Shown piece after piece: positions 45,980 through 56,012 of a DNA stretch of 64,000 nucleotides. Every line of letters starts with the position of its first letter. Position 1 is the first letter of the stretch. The stretch comes from Moraxella catarrhalis (GTDB lineage: Bacteria; Pseudomonadota; Gammaproteobacteria; Pseudomonadales; Moraxellaceae). The notes under the pieces were generated by a model. That model was not told the DNA's origin. It made no database searches and saw only the letters and a program-made list of their open reading frames with translations. The stretch is taken from assembly GCF_001656295.1 (NCBI RefSeq), contig NZ_LXHE01000014.1, forward strand, positions 62,001 to 126,000. Direction: 5' to 3'. Made by a program: the position numbers and the translations under genes.

Positions 45980-46645
45980 ATGAGCCAATTTACTTTAAAT
46001 GGTGTTGCGCGTGCTGAATCGCAGCAGGGTAAAGGTGCGAGCCGCCGCCTGCGTAAAGAAAATCTAGTTCCAGCCATCATCTATGGTGGTAATGATGAGG
46101 CTGTCGCGATTTGTGTAAAAACTAACGAAATCGTTAAAGCCTTGTCTAATGAAGCCTTCTTCTCTAGCGTTATCGCCATCAACTTAGACGGTGCTGAGCA
46201 CGAAGTGATCATCAAAGCGCTTCAGCGTCATCCATCAAAAGGCTTCCCGCTACATGTTGACTTCCAACGCATCGTTCGCGGTCAAACCATGAACTTCAAT
46301 GTCCCTGTAAATATCATCAATGAAGACAGCTCTGTCGGTAAAAAAGAAGGTGGTATTCTTACAATCTTGGTGAATGATATCGAAGTGAATTGCTTACCAC
46401 GCAACCTACCAGAAGCCATTGAAGTTGATGTAGCAAACCTTGCCATCGGCGATTCTATTCATCTTAGCGATGTAACACTGCCAAATGAGGTGACTTTGGT
46501 GACGCATGATGAAGCTGACCTAAACCGCACCATCGCTACCATGCAAGCGCCTGCTGTGGCTGAAAGTACTGAAGAAACTGCTGAAGAAGCAGCGGCTCCA
46601 GCTGAAGAAGCAGCGGCTCCAGCTGAAGAAGCAACCGAAGAGTAA
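45980..46645 (+). CDS. rplY: 50S ribosomal protein L25, long (Ctc) form
   Basis: 221 residues. N-terminal L25 domain binding 5S rRNA (GKGASRRLRKENLVPAIIYGG), then the TL5/Ctc C-terminal domain (FNVPVNIINEDSSVGKKEGGILTILVNDIEVNCLPRNLPEAIEVDV), then an Ala/Glu/Pro tail with an exact 21-bp duplication (EEAAAPA twice). The start at 45980 (AAAGGA before it) gives the family N-terminus; the 30-codon in-frame extension is leader. Enteric L25 has only the first domain. Confidence 0.97.
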   Translation: MSQFTLNGVARAESQQGKGASRRLRKENLVPAIIYGGNDEAVAICVKTNEIVKALSNEAFFSSVIAINLDGAEHEVIIKALQRHPSKGFPLHVDFQRIVRGQTMNFNVPVNIINEDSSVGKKEGGILTILVNDIEVNCLPRNLPEAIEVDVANLAIGDSIHLSDVTLPNEVTLVTHDEADLNRTIATMQAPAVAESTEETAEEAAAPAEEAAAPAEEATEE

Positions 46646-46665
46646 TCTGATTGCTTTGAGCGTTC

Positions 46666-46696
46666 AAAAAACCAGTAACTTGCTTACTGGTTTTTT
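46666..46696 (+). terminator. Terminator of rplY
   Basis: A 13-bp stem (46666-46678 with 46684-46696), 5-nt loop, six T and more. Confidence 0.93.
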
Positions 46697-46744
46697 ATTT
46701 ATGAGAACATCCAAATTGACCAAAAAAGCGGGAGTCGATTGACT

Positions 46745-47326
46745 ATGACCATCAAACTCATTGTCGGACTTGGCAATCCGGGCGCACAATATCAACACAC
46801 TCGGCATAACGCAGGGTTTTGGTTTGTTGAACAGCTTGCCGATAAATTTAGCATCAGCTTGGCTTTTGATAAGAAATTTCATGGTCAAGTAGGACGAGGA
46901 CTAATCCACGGACAAGAGGCTAGACTGCTACTACCTGAAACTTTTATGAATCGCTCGGGGCAGTCCGTGGTACCTTTTGCCAAGTTTTATGGCATTGATA
47001 CAGGCAGCATTTTGATCGCTCATGATGAGCTGGATATCCCTGCAGGCAGTATTAAACTTAAAACTGGCGGCGGTCATGGCGGGCACAATGGCTTAAAAGA
47101 CATCGTGCCTCACATTGGCGCTCAGTTTCATCGCTTGCGAATCGGTATCGGTCGCCCTACTCATTCATCTCAGGTGAGCGGCTATGTGCTTGGCAAGCCC
47201 CCTACCGATGAGCGCATCAGCATTGATGCTGCCATCGATTGCGCTGTGTCGTCACTTGGTGAGATTATGTCTGGTGATCTGGAGCGTGCGCGCAATCAGA
47301 TCAACGGCTTTAAGCTTCCCAGCTGA
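46745..47326 (+). CDS. pth: Peptidyl-tRNA hydrolase
   Basis: 193 residues, family length. IVGLGNPGAQYQHTRHNAGFWFVE at the start includes the catalytic His21 and Asn11; FMNRSGQSV and HDELDIPAG (catalytic Asp) follow. It rescues tRNA from peptidyl-tRNA that drops off. The ATG at 46745 (GGGAG 10 nt upstream) is preferred to the in-frame TTG six bases before. rplY-pth neighbouring is common. Confidence 0.97.
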   Translation: MTIKLIVGLGNPGAQYQHTRHNAGFWFVEQLADKFSISLAFDKKFHGQVGRGLIHGQEARLLLPETFMNRSGQSVVPFAKFYGIDTGSILIAHDELDIPAGSIKLKTGGGHGGHNGLKDIVPHIGAQFHRLRIGIGRPTHSSQVSGYVLGKPPTDERISIDAAIDCAVSSLGEIMSGDLERARNQINGFKLPS

Positions 47327-47363
47327 TCTGTACTGACTTTAGTTTTTATCAAAAGATTGTATT

Positions 47364-48369
47364 ATGCTGTTATCTATCTTAGCGGTCATTGTAGGACTGG
47401 TTATCTTAATTTATAGCGCTGACGTTTTTATTGATGACGCGGTCGCTATCGCAACCAAATATCATATGCCAAAAATGCTCATCGGTGCGCTCATCATCGG
47501 AGTGGGTACTTCAGCACCCAAGATTGTGGTTTCGGCATTGTCTGCCTTTGCTGGCAGCCCAGGTCTTGCTTTGGGTAATGCCTTTGGGTCAAATATCGCC
47601 AATATTTTATTGGTGCTGGGCGTGACCGCTTTGATAGCCCCCCATCGTCATCCAAAAACAAGTGCTCAAAACAGACTTTGTGTGGCTGATTAGCGCCACC
47701 ATCATCACTTTAGGATTGATGATAGATGGGCATTTGAGCCGAATTGATGCACTGATTTTATTATTGGCATTGGCAGCCAATATCGCTATGCAAATCATCT
47801 ATGCTAAGCGCCATGCCGCTGCTGCTTCAGAGAGCACCATTCTTGCCAGTGATGAACACGCCTATGAACTTGCCGAAGATGAGCTGCCCGACCCAAATAC
47901 CGTCAGCACCCCCAAATCCCTTGCCAAGCCGATCATTGGCTTGATTGTCTTGGTGCTCAGCTCACGCCTCATCGCCTGGGGTGCAGTTGAGCTTGCCAAG
48001 CTATGGGGCTTATCTGATTTGATCGGCTTGACCATTGTCGCCATTGGCACCAGTTTACCTGAGCTTGTGTCATCAGTGATCGCAGCCAGACGCGGAGAGT
48101 TTGAGATGGCTTTGGGTAATGTGCTTGGCTCAAACCTATTTAATACCCTAGGGGTCGTTGGTGTGGCGGCGATTATCATGCCAATGCAAGTTGAGCCTGC
48201 AATGCTCAGCCGTGATGCGGTGGTAGTGAGCGGCGTGACTTTACTGCTATTTGCGCTTTGTGCGTTGGCACTCAAGCGAGACGGTCAAATTGGGCGCGGC
48301 ATTGGGCTCATGTTTATCAGCTGCTTTATTGGCTATAGTGCTTGGCTTGCGATGAGTGTTATGGCTTAA
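47364..48369 (+). pseudogene. CaCA-family Na+/Ca2+-type antiporter, frameshifted
   Basis: The first 93 codons give the N-terminal half (MLLSILAVIVGLVILIYSADVFIDDAVAIA...). At a run of six C (47638-47643) the frame is lost; removing one C gives ALIAPIVIQKQVLKTDFVWLISAT, continuous with the second half that runs in the next frame to 48369. The second alpha repeat is normal (GTSLPELVSSVIAARRGEFEMALGNVLGSNLFN). In the first one the usual Glu of GTS-x-PE is Lys (GTSAPKIVVSALSAFAG). Both glutamates bind the cation in this family, so even a frame-restored protein would probably be inactive. Confidence 0.88.
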
Positions 48370-48515
48370 TATGATTGGCAAAGATGGCGGCACATCTGTT
48401 TTGATCAGCTACCTTATTGATCAAGCAAAATGGCTCACCATCTATCTCATACAAATCAGTCTGCCAATCCATGACGCTCTCTACCAAAATCTCCGAAAAA
48501 CTTTGGGAATTTTGT

Positions 48516-48521
48516 TATAAT
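48516..48521 (+). promoter_or_regulatory. hemN -10 element
   Basis: Perfect TATAAT preceded by TGT (extended -10), 35 bp before the hemN ATG; no good -35. No FNR-like palindrome (TTGAT-N4-ATCAA) was seen at the usual place. Confidence 0.5.
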
Positions 48522-48555
48522 ACAAGTTACTCTTATAAACATCCAATGGATAATT

Positions 48556-49965
48556 ATGACCACGCCAAACCCTTATGCGCATCGTACCGCCAAGCATTTT
48601 GACGGCATCCGCTATGACGAAGCTTTGATCCAAAAATACAACCGCCAAGGTCCGCGCTATACCTCCTATCCCACCGCTTTAGAATTTGCGCTGATTGAGT
48701 CAGGCGTTGAAGCCAGTATTTTGGCAAAGCGCGATCCTAGTGTGCCGCTGTCGTTATACATTCACATTCCTTTTTGTCATCATCTGTGCTACTACTGCGG
48801 CTGCAATAAAATCATCACCAAAAAAAACAGTGACGCTGGCGATTATTTGACCTATTTATTTGCTGAGATTCGCCACAAAAAATCTTTACTGCGTGGTCAG
48901 TCTGTGGTCAAGCAGCTGCATCTTGGTGGGGGTACGCCGACCTTTTTGAGCGACGATGAGCTATCAGCGCTTTGGCAGTTTTTACAGGAAGAATTTATAT
49001 TTGCTGATGACGGTGATTTTTCTATTGAGATCGATCCGCGCGAGCTGCGACCAACGACCCTAAAACTGCTAAGAGATTTGGGATTTAATCGGCTCAGCTT
49101 TGGGGTGCAGGATTTGGATCAAAAAGTGCAAATCGCCGTCAATCGTGTGCAGCCACTTGAGCTGATCCAAAGCGTCATGCAAGAAGCACAGGCGCTAGGC
49201 TTTGTGTCCACCAACATTGATTTGATTTATGGACTGCCCCATCAGACACCTAAGAGTATGGATTTGACCATCCAAGAGATTATCAAATTGTCGCCTGATC
49301 GCTTGTCAGTGTTCAATTATGCGCATTTGCCCGATCGGTTTTTAGCCCAAAAGCGGATCCGTGAAGCAGACTTGCCAAGCCCTGCTGATAAGTTAGCTAT
49401 GTTTGGCAATATCATTACGGCACTTGGTCAGGCAGGCTATCAATACATCGGCATCGATCACTTTGCCAAGCCAGACGATGCGATGGCGATGGCGCAGCGC
49501 CGAGGTGAGCTGCACCGTAATTTTCAAGGTTATGCCATTTTGGGCGAGTGTGATTTGTTAGGGTTTGGGGTGAGCGCCATCAGTCAGATTGGCGAGCATA
49601 TTTTACAAAATCCCACCGCGCTCGCCCACTATCAAGATGCGATCAAGTCGAGCGCACTGCCTGCCGTCAAGCACATCCAAAGCGATGCCAAAGACGCACT
49701 ACGCCGCCATGTGATCATGAATTTATTGTGCCATGATTATATGAGTTTTCAAGATTTGCACCAAAAATTTGGCATTGACCCAAAAGAATATTTTGCTAAT
49801 GAGATCATGAGCTTACAGGATATGGCAAAAGATGGCTTGGTTCAGATTGACGATGATGGTATAACCATCTTGCCCAAGGGTCGAATTTTGGGGCGCAGTA
49901 TTGCGATGGTATTTGATGAATATTTGGGCAAAAAACACGCCAACCGTTTTTCTAAAGTGATTTAA
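48556..49965 (+). CDS. hemN: Oxygen-independent coproporphyrinogen III oxidase
   Basis: 469 residues, radical-SAM enzyme of haem synthesis that decarboxylates coproporphyrinogen III without oxygen. The cluster motif Cys74-x3-Cys78-x2-Cys81-x-Cys83 (PFCHHLCYYCGCN), GGGTPTFL and the N-terminal YNRQGPRYTSYPTA region mark true HemN, not the HemW relative. Full length. Having it suggests growth with little oxygen; a partner aerobic HemF may exist elsewhere. Confidence 0.97.
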   Translation: MTTPNPYAHRTAKHFDGIRYDEALIQKYNRQGPRYTSYPTALEFALIESGVEASILAKRDPSVPLSLYIHIPFCHHLCYYCGCNKIITKKNSDAGDYLTYLFAEIRHKKSLLRGQSVVKQLHLGGGTPTFLSDDELSALWQFLQEEFIFADDGDFSIEIDPRELRPTTLKLLRDLGFNRLSFGVQDLDQKVQIAVNRVQPLELIQSVMQEAQALGFVSTNIDLIYGLPHQTPKSMDLTIQEIIKLSPDRLSVFNYAHLPDRFLAQKRIREADLPSPADKLAMFGNIITALGQAGYQYIGIDHFAKPDDAMAMAQRRGELHRNFQGYAILGECDLLGFGVSAISQIGEHILQNPTALAHYQDAIKSSALPAVKHIQSDAKDALRRHVIMNLLCHDYMSFQDLHQKFGIDPKEYFANEIMSLQDMAKDGLVQIDDDGITILPKGRILGRSIAMVFDEYLGKKHANRFSKVI

Positions 49966-49984
49966 CCAAAATAATCAGCTCAAG

Positions 49985-50019
49985 TAAGGCGTGGTATAAC
50001 TGTATCACGCCTTATTTTT
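49985..50019 (+). terminator. Terminator of hemN
   Basis: TAAGGCGTG/CACGCCTTA stem (49985-49993 with 50006-50014) followed by T's; it covers the stop codon of the convergent RDD gene. Confidence 0.8.
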
Positions 50020-50619
50020 ACGGCGCTTAAGCGTTTGCCAAAGCGACTCATGGGCAATTTTTGGCACCTTTAAGGTGATGGTGTTTGACAGCATATCATG
50101 CACCGCAAGTCCACGGCGATTAAACAGACAAAATAAAAAATTAAATAAAAATCCAAGCACTGCCGCCACCAAAATGGCAAGTTTTGAGCCATGTAATAGC
50201 GCTCCGATCACCGCACATAGCGCTGGCAAAAGACAGGCGCTGATGATGCGCACAAAGCTTTGGCGCCATGTTAGCAGCCCGCCTTGATCATTGACTGTTT
50301 TTAGGCGCCATGTCTGCATACCCAGGGTTTGACCTGATTTGCGCCAAAAAATCCCATAAAACCCCACCAAGGTCAGCACAAAAGCAGGCGTCATCACCGC
50401 GTTTTGATACCAAATCGGCAACGTTTTGGCTTCTTGGGAAGTGGTGCCCACATCCAAAAACAGCACCGTACCCAACACAGCGAGTGCCGCACCCACCAAA
50501 AACAGCATCGCCAGAATCAACATGCCATCATAAACGATCGCAGCCAAGCGCACCGCAGGCTTGGCGACGGTGGGCATCTGTGATGAAGAAGCAGACGCTG
50601 AATGAGAAGTGTTTGGCAT
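50005..50619 (-). CDS. RDD-family membrane protein
   Basis: 204 residues. The family motif is in VRLAAIVYDGMLILAMLF (R..A...D) with membrane segments at about 28-55, 75-95 and 125-165, and the typical SGQTLGMQTWRLKTV. Function of RDD proteins is mostly unknown; some relatives transport ions. A Ser-rich N-terminal 20 residues are likely disordered. The stop lies in the hemN terminator hairpin. Confidence 0.9.
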   Translation of the reverse strand: MPNTSHSASASSSQMPTVAKPAVRLAAIVYDGMLILAMLFLVGAALAVLGTVLFLDVGTTSQEAKTLPIWYQNAVMTPAFVLTLVGFYGIFWRKSGQTLGMQTWRLKTVNDQGGLLTWRQSFVRIISACLLPALCAVIGALLHGSKLAILVAAVLGFLFNFLFCLFNRRGLAVHDMLSNTITLKVPKIAHESLWQTLKRRKNKA

Positions 50620-50721
50620 GGCTGGTGTGTCAAAAAGAAAAGTTGGGCTATTGTATCATGATTTGAATTTGGATGCATAAATTGCATGCCATACCAAGAT
50701 ACTCGAATAGCCCACAAATAA

Positions 50722-50752
50722 AAAATCACCGAATCATAAATTCGGTGATTTT
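50722..50752 (-). terminator. Terminator of the tRNA-Ser/tRNA-Arg unit
   Basis: A perfect 12-bp stem (50722-50733 with 50741-50752), 7-nt loop, T-run on the minus strand, 8 bp after tRNA-Arg. Confidence 0.92.
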
Positions 50753-50759
50753 CATAATA

Positions 50760-50836
50760 TGGCGCACCCGGAGAGATTCGAACTCCCGACCCCTTAGTTC
50801 GTAGCCAAGTGCTCTATCCAACTGAGCTACGGGTGC
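50760..50836 (-). tRNA. tRNA-Arg (ACG)
   Basis: 77 nt with encoded CCA. GCACCCG/CGGGTGC acceptor stem, D-arm AGCTCAGTTGGATAGAGC, anticodon loop CTACGAA (anticodon ACG, read as ICG), T-arm GGTTC-type GAGTTCGAATC. Very like E. coli tRNA-Arg(ACG). Confidence 0.96.
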
Positions 50837-50973
50837 GGATCAACTTAGATATTGTGTAACATCGTTCGTTGTGGCGGCTATTATACAGTGATTATTTTAT
50901 ATGTCAAGCACTTTTTTAATTTATTTTCTAAGCATTGAACTTATTGAACTTACAGTCTACTAAGAAAAATAAA

Positions 50974-51065
50974 TGGCGGTGAAGGAGGGATTCGAACCCT
51001 CGATACCCGTAATTAGGTATGGTTCCTTAGCAGGGAACTGGTTTCAGCCACTCACCCACTTCACC
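50974..51065 (-). tRNA. tRNA-Ser (GCT)
   Basis: 92 nt with encoded CCA and the long variable arm of class II tRNAs. GGTGAAG/CTTCACC acceptor stem, anticodon loop CTGCTAA (anticodon GCT). It is transcribed ahead of tRNA-Arg, 137 bp apart. Confidence 0.95.
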
Positions 51066-51136
51066 GAACTTAGGCTAGGTAAATTGCTAATTTACTTGGT
51101 CATCTGTGATGATTTCGCCTGTCGTTGTGGGCGATA

Positions 51137-51164
51137 ATTATATCAAAATTACCAACGATTGCAA
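51137..51164 (-). promoter_or_regulatory. tRNA-Ser promoter
   Basis: On the minus strand TTGCAA (51164-51159), 16-bp spacer, TATAAT (51142-51137), followed by a GC-rich discriminator (CGCCC) typical of stringently controlled stable-RNA promoters. Confidence 0.8.
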
Positions 51165-51283
51165 GCGATTTTGATAAAAATATGAAAAAATTTTGCGATT
51201 TTTGCCAAAACCTTAGAAAATTCGCCCGATTTATCAAAAATTTGCTACCATACTCAATGAGTGATTGTGATACTGGGAGATAA

Positions 51284-52087
<804 letters not shown>

Positions 52088-52112
52088 GTGATCAAAAATT
52101 CAATGGATAAAA

Positions 52113-52139
52113 AATCGGGACATATATTTTGTCCCGATT
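52113..52139 (+). terminator. Terminator of thiD
   Basis: A 10-bp stem AATCGGGACA/TGTCCCGATT (52113-52122 with 52130-52139), 7-nt loop; the plus-strand T-run is short, and an A-run lies on the left, so it may also serve yggT. Confidence 0.75.
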
Positions 52140-52148
52140 GATCATGGC

Positions 52149-52712
52149 TTAGCCGCCCCAAATGTGCCTGCCAATGATGCCAATAAAATTTTCTAATAAA
52201 AGCAAACCAAATAGCGCCGCCAAAAATGACAAATCAATCATACCAAGATTTGGTACGAAGCGACGAAATGGCGCCACGATTGGCTCAGACAGCTGCATCA
52301 GCACGAACATTATGCTGTTATTGATATTTAAAAAAACCACCAATAAACTACAGACCGCCGATGCGATCATCGTATAACGCACCAATTGTAAAAACTTCAT
52401 AATGGCGCTCAAAGAACCGACAAAAAACAGCTCAATGCCAGTCATTGATACGCCTAAAATGGCATTATTAGCGGCGATATTAATCAGATATAGCAGCAGC
52501 ATCAAAACCACCGCCGCCAAACTGATGCGCCCACCACCCATGTTTGGGAAAATACGAGTAAAAATATCAACCACGCCAGTTAAGCGATAGGTTGCACGCG
52601 CCAAAGGCTCGCTGCCATCAATCTGTGCCAGCTGAATCATAAATCGTACAAATAAGAGCATCAAAGCAAAGTTGATGAGCATGTTTGTCAAAACAAAAGA
52701 CAATGAATTCAT
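52149..52712 (-). CDS. yggT: YggT-family membrane protein
   Basis: 187 residues with two YggT repeats, each a membrane pair, and the second with the signature PIVAPFRRFVPNLGMIDLSFLAALFGL; the first carries RLTGVVDIFTRIFPNMGG. The family is linked to K+ handling, osmotic tolerance or membrane insertion of division proteins; the role is not settled. It follows proC after 25 bp, the usual partner. Confidence 0.93.
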   Translation of the reverse strand: MNSLSFVLTNMLINFALMLLFVRFMIQLAQIDGSEPLARATYRLTGVVDIFTRIFPNMGGGRISLAAVVLMLLLYLINIAANNAILGVSMTGIELFFVGSLSAIMKFLQLVRYTMIASAVCSLLVVFLNINNSIMFVLMQLSEPIVAPFRRFVPNLGMIDLSFLAALFGLLLLENFIGIIGRHIWGG

Positions 52713-52737
52713 AAATGATATCTATAATGGATAAAAA

Positions 52738-53580
52738 TTAGCTCTGACTGAGCGTCTGACCCAGCTCAAAGCTGCGATCGCTACACGCCTGCATGGCGCG
52801 AGCAAAAGCACCGCCTACATCGTCTCGATATAAGCAATCAAGCGCTGCAGCGGTGGTGCCGCCTTTGGAGGTGACCTGCTCTCGCAGCGTCGCAGGGTCT
52901 TGGTCTTCTGCCAAAGCTGCTGCGCCGCGCATACTTTGTACTGCCAAAGCGTGTGCATCCTCTGGCGACAGTCCCATTTCCACCGCTTTGGCAATCATAT
53001 TTTCAAGCACATAAAAAAAGTAAGCTGGCGCTGAGCCTGCCACTGCGGTCACAGCGTGCAGCAGTGACTCATCTTCCACCCAAGAAACCATGCCTGAAGC
53101 CTGCATGATGTTTTGAGTCATCAAGCGCACTTCTTCGCTTGGGTTTGAGGCGTATAGCCCAGAGGCTCCAAAGCCTTGGCTGGCAGGTAAATTAGGCATA
53201 CAGCGCACAATATTACGATAGCCGCCAAGCATATCTGACAAAGTATCCACAGACATTCCTGCTGCGATGGATAGGACGATTTGCTCATTAAGATACGGTG
53301 CGATACTACCAGCCACATCACGCATGACTTGGGGCTTGACCGCCAATACCACGACATCGGCGCCCTCGATGATTTGCTTAGCGTCATCAGGACTGACCGC
53401 ACTCAATCCTTTGGCAATAAACTCATCAAGCTTGGAAGGATCGCTGTCAGAGACCCCCAAATTTAGGGTTAAATGATGCTCGTGTTTTGCTTTTAAAAGC
53501 CCATCGATGATGGCTCTTGCCATATTACCACCGCCAATGAAGCTGATGGTTTTTTCATTGAGCGCACTAAAATCTGTCAT
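52738..53580 (-). CDS. proC: Pyrroline-5-carboxylate reductase
   Basis: 280 residues. Rossmann start ISFIGGGNMARAIIDGLL, then VVLAVKPQVM and the C-terminal signature SAPAYFFYVLENMIAKAVEMGLSPEDA...LREQVTSKGGTTAAALD. It makes the last step to proline with NAD(P)H. The start at 53580 (GGAG upstream) is preferred to an in-frame Met 14 codons earlier. Confidence 0.97.
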   Translation of the reverse strand: MTDFSALNEKTISFIGGGNMARAIIDGLLKAKHEHHLTLNLGVSDSDPSKLDEFIAKGLSAVSPDDAKQIIEGADVVVLAVKPQVMRDVAGSIAPYLNEQIVLSIAAGMSVDTLSDMLGGYRNIVRCMPNLPASQGFGASGLYASNPSEEVRLMTQNIMQASGMVSWVEDESLLHAVTAVAGSAPAYFFYVLENMIAKAVEMGLSPEDAHALAVQSMRGAAALAEDQDPATLREQVTSKGGTTAAALDCLYRDDVGGAFARAMQACSDRSFELGQTLSQS

Positions 53581-53640
53581 CTGTTTTCTCCGCCGTCTTT
53601 GACTGATATCCTTAGCATACAAGCATGGATATCTGATGGA

Positions 53641-55005
53641 TTAATGGGAATCAAACGCATTGTACACCATTCGCCCTATTGGTGCAAAATTATCCAAACG
53701 CTGACCGCTACTCAAGTCCCATGCCATCATCGGCGCTATCAAATATTGGCGATCATGCACCGTGATTCGCCACAGATGCGCTCTTAGCCAAGGTGGAAGC
53801 CTGAGTTTTTGAGCCAGTTTTTTACCTTTGTAGTGGTGCTTTCCGATGATGAGCGACTCGTTTTTGGTGATTTTTTGAATGTGGCTAATATCTGCCATCA
53901 GCCTTAGCTGACATCTACCATCATCCGCCAGCACCCACCCATGGTCATCCGCCAGTGCCTCTGTCATGTGTGTGCCAAATAGCTGCCACACATCAGCGCG
54001 GTAACGATATAGGCAGTCATCATAGCGACACAGGACATAAGCCGAACGCGCAGCTTGCCACAATAGCTGACTGCTATGATCATTATCCTGTCGGTAAATC
54101 ATCTCAATAACCTGACGACTCAGCTGATGACTTGGCGGCAGCGGTTCATCACCTTGAAGCCAGCGGTGTAGCACCAGTGTCTGCTCAGGCTCTGATAAAT
54201 TGAAAAAATCCTGAATGGCAAGCACTCGCTGATAAGGTGTTTGGTTGGCAGGATGCGCCAAAGATGCCAGTAAAATCTCCATCTGCTGATCCACCAGGGC
54301 AGATGCCGTCGATAGTAGATCAGCCGACCGACTGATATTCTCAATCGCCTTAGGATTGAGCGCCAAAAGATGCGGCAAGATATCTTGACGAATGCGTCCT
54401 CGGGCATAGGCAGGATCAGTGTTGGTCACATCATTGACATAAGGCAGCGCATGGGCTTTGGCAAATTGACTGATCCTGTCTCTAGATATCGCAAGCCATG
54501 GTCGCCACAGTGTGATGGTTTTGGTCATCTCGTCTATGCGCACAGTTTTGGCTTGCCAAGCTTTCATGCCCGATAGCCCTTGGAGTCCTGCGCCCGAAAT
54601 CAGCCGCATCAGCACAGTTTCAGCTTGATCATGTGCATGGTGTGCAAGCATCAGCACATCGCCTTGGTTCATGACTTTGCCAAAGGCGTGATAGCGTGCT
54701 TCGCGAGCGTGTGTTTCGCTATTTTTTGGTAAATTAACTTTTAAAACTTGACACTCAAACCCATGCTCGTCCGACCATCTTTCTACCAGCTGCGCCCAAG
54801 TATCATTTGCCGCCTGCCACCCATGATGCACATGCAATAGTGTGGGCAAAGTTTTTATCACACCTTGCCGATATAACATCAAGCAGGCATAAGCCAAAGC
54901 CAATGAGTCCCTACCGCCGCTGCAAGCCAGATATAACTTAGCGCGAGCGGGCAATGCCAGCCCTTCAAAAGCTGTCGATAAGGGTGTCAAAAGATCGTCA
55001 GGCAT
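53641..55005 (-). CDS. tilS: tRNA(Ile)-lysidine synthase
   Basis: 454 residues. PP-loop SGGRDSLAL (about 28-36), then LHVHHGW and LMLAHHAHDQAETVLMRLISGAGLQGLSGM, all TilS landmarks; the C-terminal tRNA-binding domains make up the rest. It modifies C34 of the tRNA-Ile that reads AUA. The ATG at 55005 is preferred over a TTG at 55023, though the GGAG lies 12 nt upstream. Preceded by the accA terminator. Confidence 0.95.
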   Translation of the reverse strand: MPDDLLTPLSTAFEGLALPARAKLYLACSGGRDSLALAYACLMLYRQGVIKTLPTLLHVHHGWQAANDTWAQLVERWSDEHGFECQVLKVNLPKNSETHAREARYHAFGKVMNQGDVLMLAHHAHDQAETVLMRLISGAGLQGLSGMKAWQAKTVRIDEMTKTITLWRPWLAISRDRISQFAKAHALPYVNDVTNTDPAYARGRIRQDILPHLLALNPKAIENISRSADLLSTASALVDQQMEILLASLAHPANQTPYQRVLAIQDFFNLSEPEQTLVLHRWLQGDEPLPPSHQLSRQVIEMIYRQDNDHSSQLLWQAARSAYVLCRYDDCLYRYRADVWQLFGTHMTEALADDHGWVLADDGRCQLRLMADISHIQKITKNESLIIGKHHYKGKKLAQKLRLPPWLRAHLWRITVHDRQYLIAPMMAWDLSSGQRLDNFAPIGRMVYNAFDSH

Positions 55006-55028
55006 AAACTTTACCAACTCCAATAAAA

Positions 55029-55055
55029 AACAAGGAGCAACTTTTACCCCTTGTT
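55029..55055 (-). terminator. Terminator of accA
   Basis: AACAAGG.../...CCTTGTT stem (55049-55055 with 55029-55035, plus G-rich extension) with a T-run on the minus strand, between accA and tilS. Confidence 0.7.
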
Positions 55056-55099
55056 CTTGATATATTGATTATAACAACTTTATTATAGTTGCTGTCAAT

Positions 55100-55900
55100 T
55101 TATAGCGATACTTTTGAATTAAACTGCATGAGCCGCTGATACCGCTTTTCAAGCAGCTCATCAATCGGCAGCGCTTGTAATTCTGCCAATTGTACAGTCA
55201 GCAGGCTTTTGAGCGCTGCCATCACAGGCTCGGACGCTTCGTGAGCACCGGCGGCGCCCTCGTCAATGACTTCGTCAATCAAGCCAAGCTGATGCAGATT
55301 CACGGCATTGAGCTTGAGTGCTTCTGAAGCATCAGGCGCCTTTTCAGCAGTTTTCCACAAGATAGACGCGCACCCTTCTGGGGAGATGACCGAGTAGATG
55401 CTATTTTCAAGCATGTTCACTTTATCCGCCACACCAATGGCAAGCGCGCCGCCCGAGCCGCCCTCACCGATCACCGTGGCGATGATGGGTGTTTTTAGGC
55501 TTGAAAACACCGCAATGCTTTTAGCGATCGCTTCGGCTTGACCACGCTCCTCGGCACCGACACCAGGATAGGCACCTTGGGTATCAATAAAAGTAAACAC
55601 CGGCAGACCGAAACGCTCCGCCAACTGCACCAAACGGATGATTTTGCGGTAGCCTTCAGGATTTGCCATGCCAAAATTATGTGCGATCCGCTCGCGTGTG
55701 CTGCGCCCACGATGCTGACCGACCACGAGCACCGGCGCACCATTGAACCGAGCCAGACCGCCCAGAATAGCACGATCATCCGCAAAAGCGCGATCTCCAT
55801 GCAGCTCATCAAATTCATCAAACAGCGAATCAACATAATCCAAAAATAATGGACGCTTTGCATGACGCGCCAATTGCACGCTTTCCCAAACTTGATTCAT
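55100..55900 (-). CDS. accA: Acetyl-CoA carboxylase, carboxyltransferase alpha subunit
   Basis: 266 residues, shorter than the E. coli protein (319) because the N-terminal helical region is reduced, as I believe in Acinetobacter-type relatives. [19 protein letters not shown] and the [32 protein letters not shown] core are intact. With AccD it forms malonyl-CoA, feeding fabD. accD is not in the window. TGAG lies before the ATG. Confidence 0.96.
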   Translation of the reverse strand: MNQVWESVQLARHAKRPLFLDYVDSLFDEFDELHGDRAFADDRAILGGLARFNGAPVLVVGQHRGRSTRERIAHNFGMANPEGYRKIIRLVQLAERFGLPVFTFIDTQGAYPGVGAEERGQAEAIAKSIAVFSSLKTPIIATVIGEGGSGGALAIGVADKVNMLENSIYSVISPEGCASILWKTAEKAPDASEALKLNAVNLHQLGLIDEVIDEGAAGAHEASEPVMAALKSLLTVQLAELQALPIDELLEKRYQRLMQFNSKVSL

Positions 55901-56012
55901 AGAACACTCAATAAATTGTACAAATGTAAACTGATATTAAGTTTAGCACTTTTTTTGGGTCTCGTCATCTGTTTTATCTAAATTTTGATGCTTTTGGTAA
56001 CATTTTAGCGGA

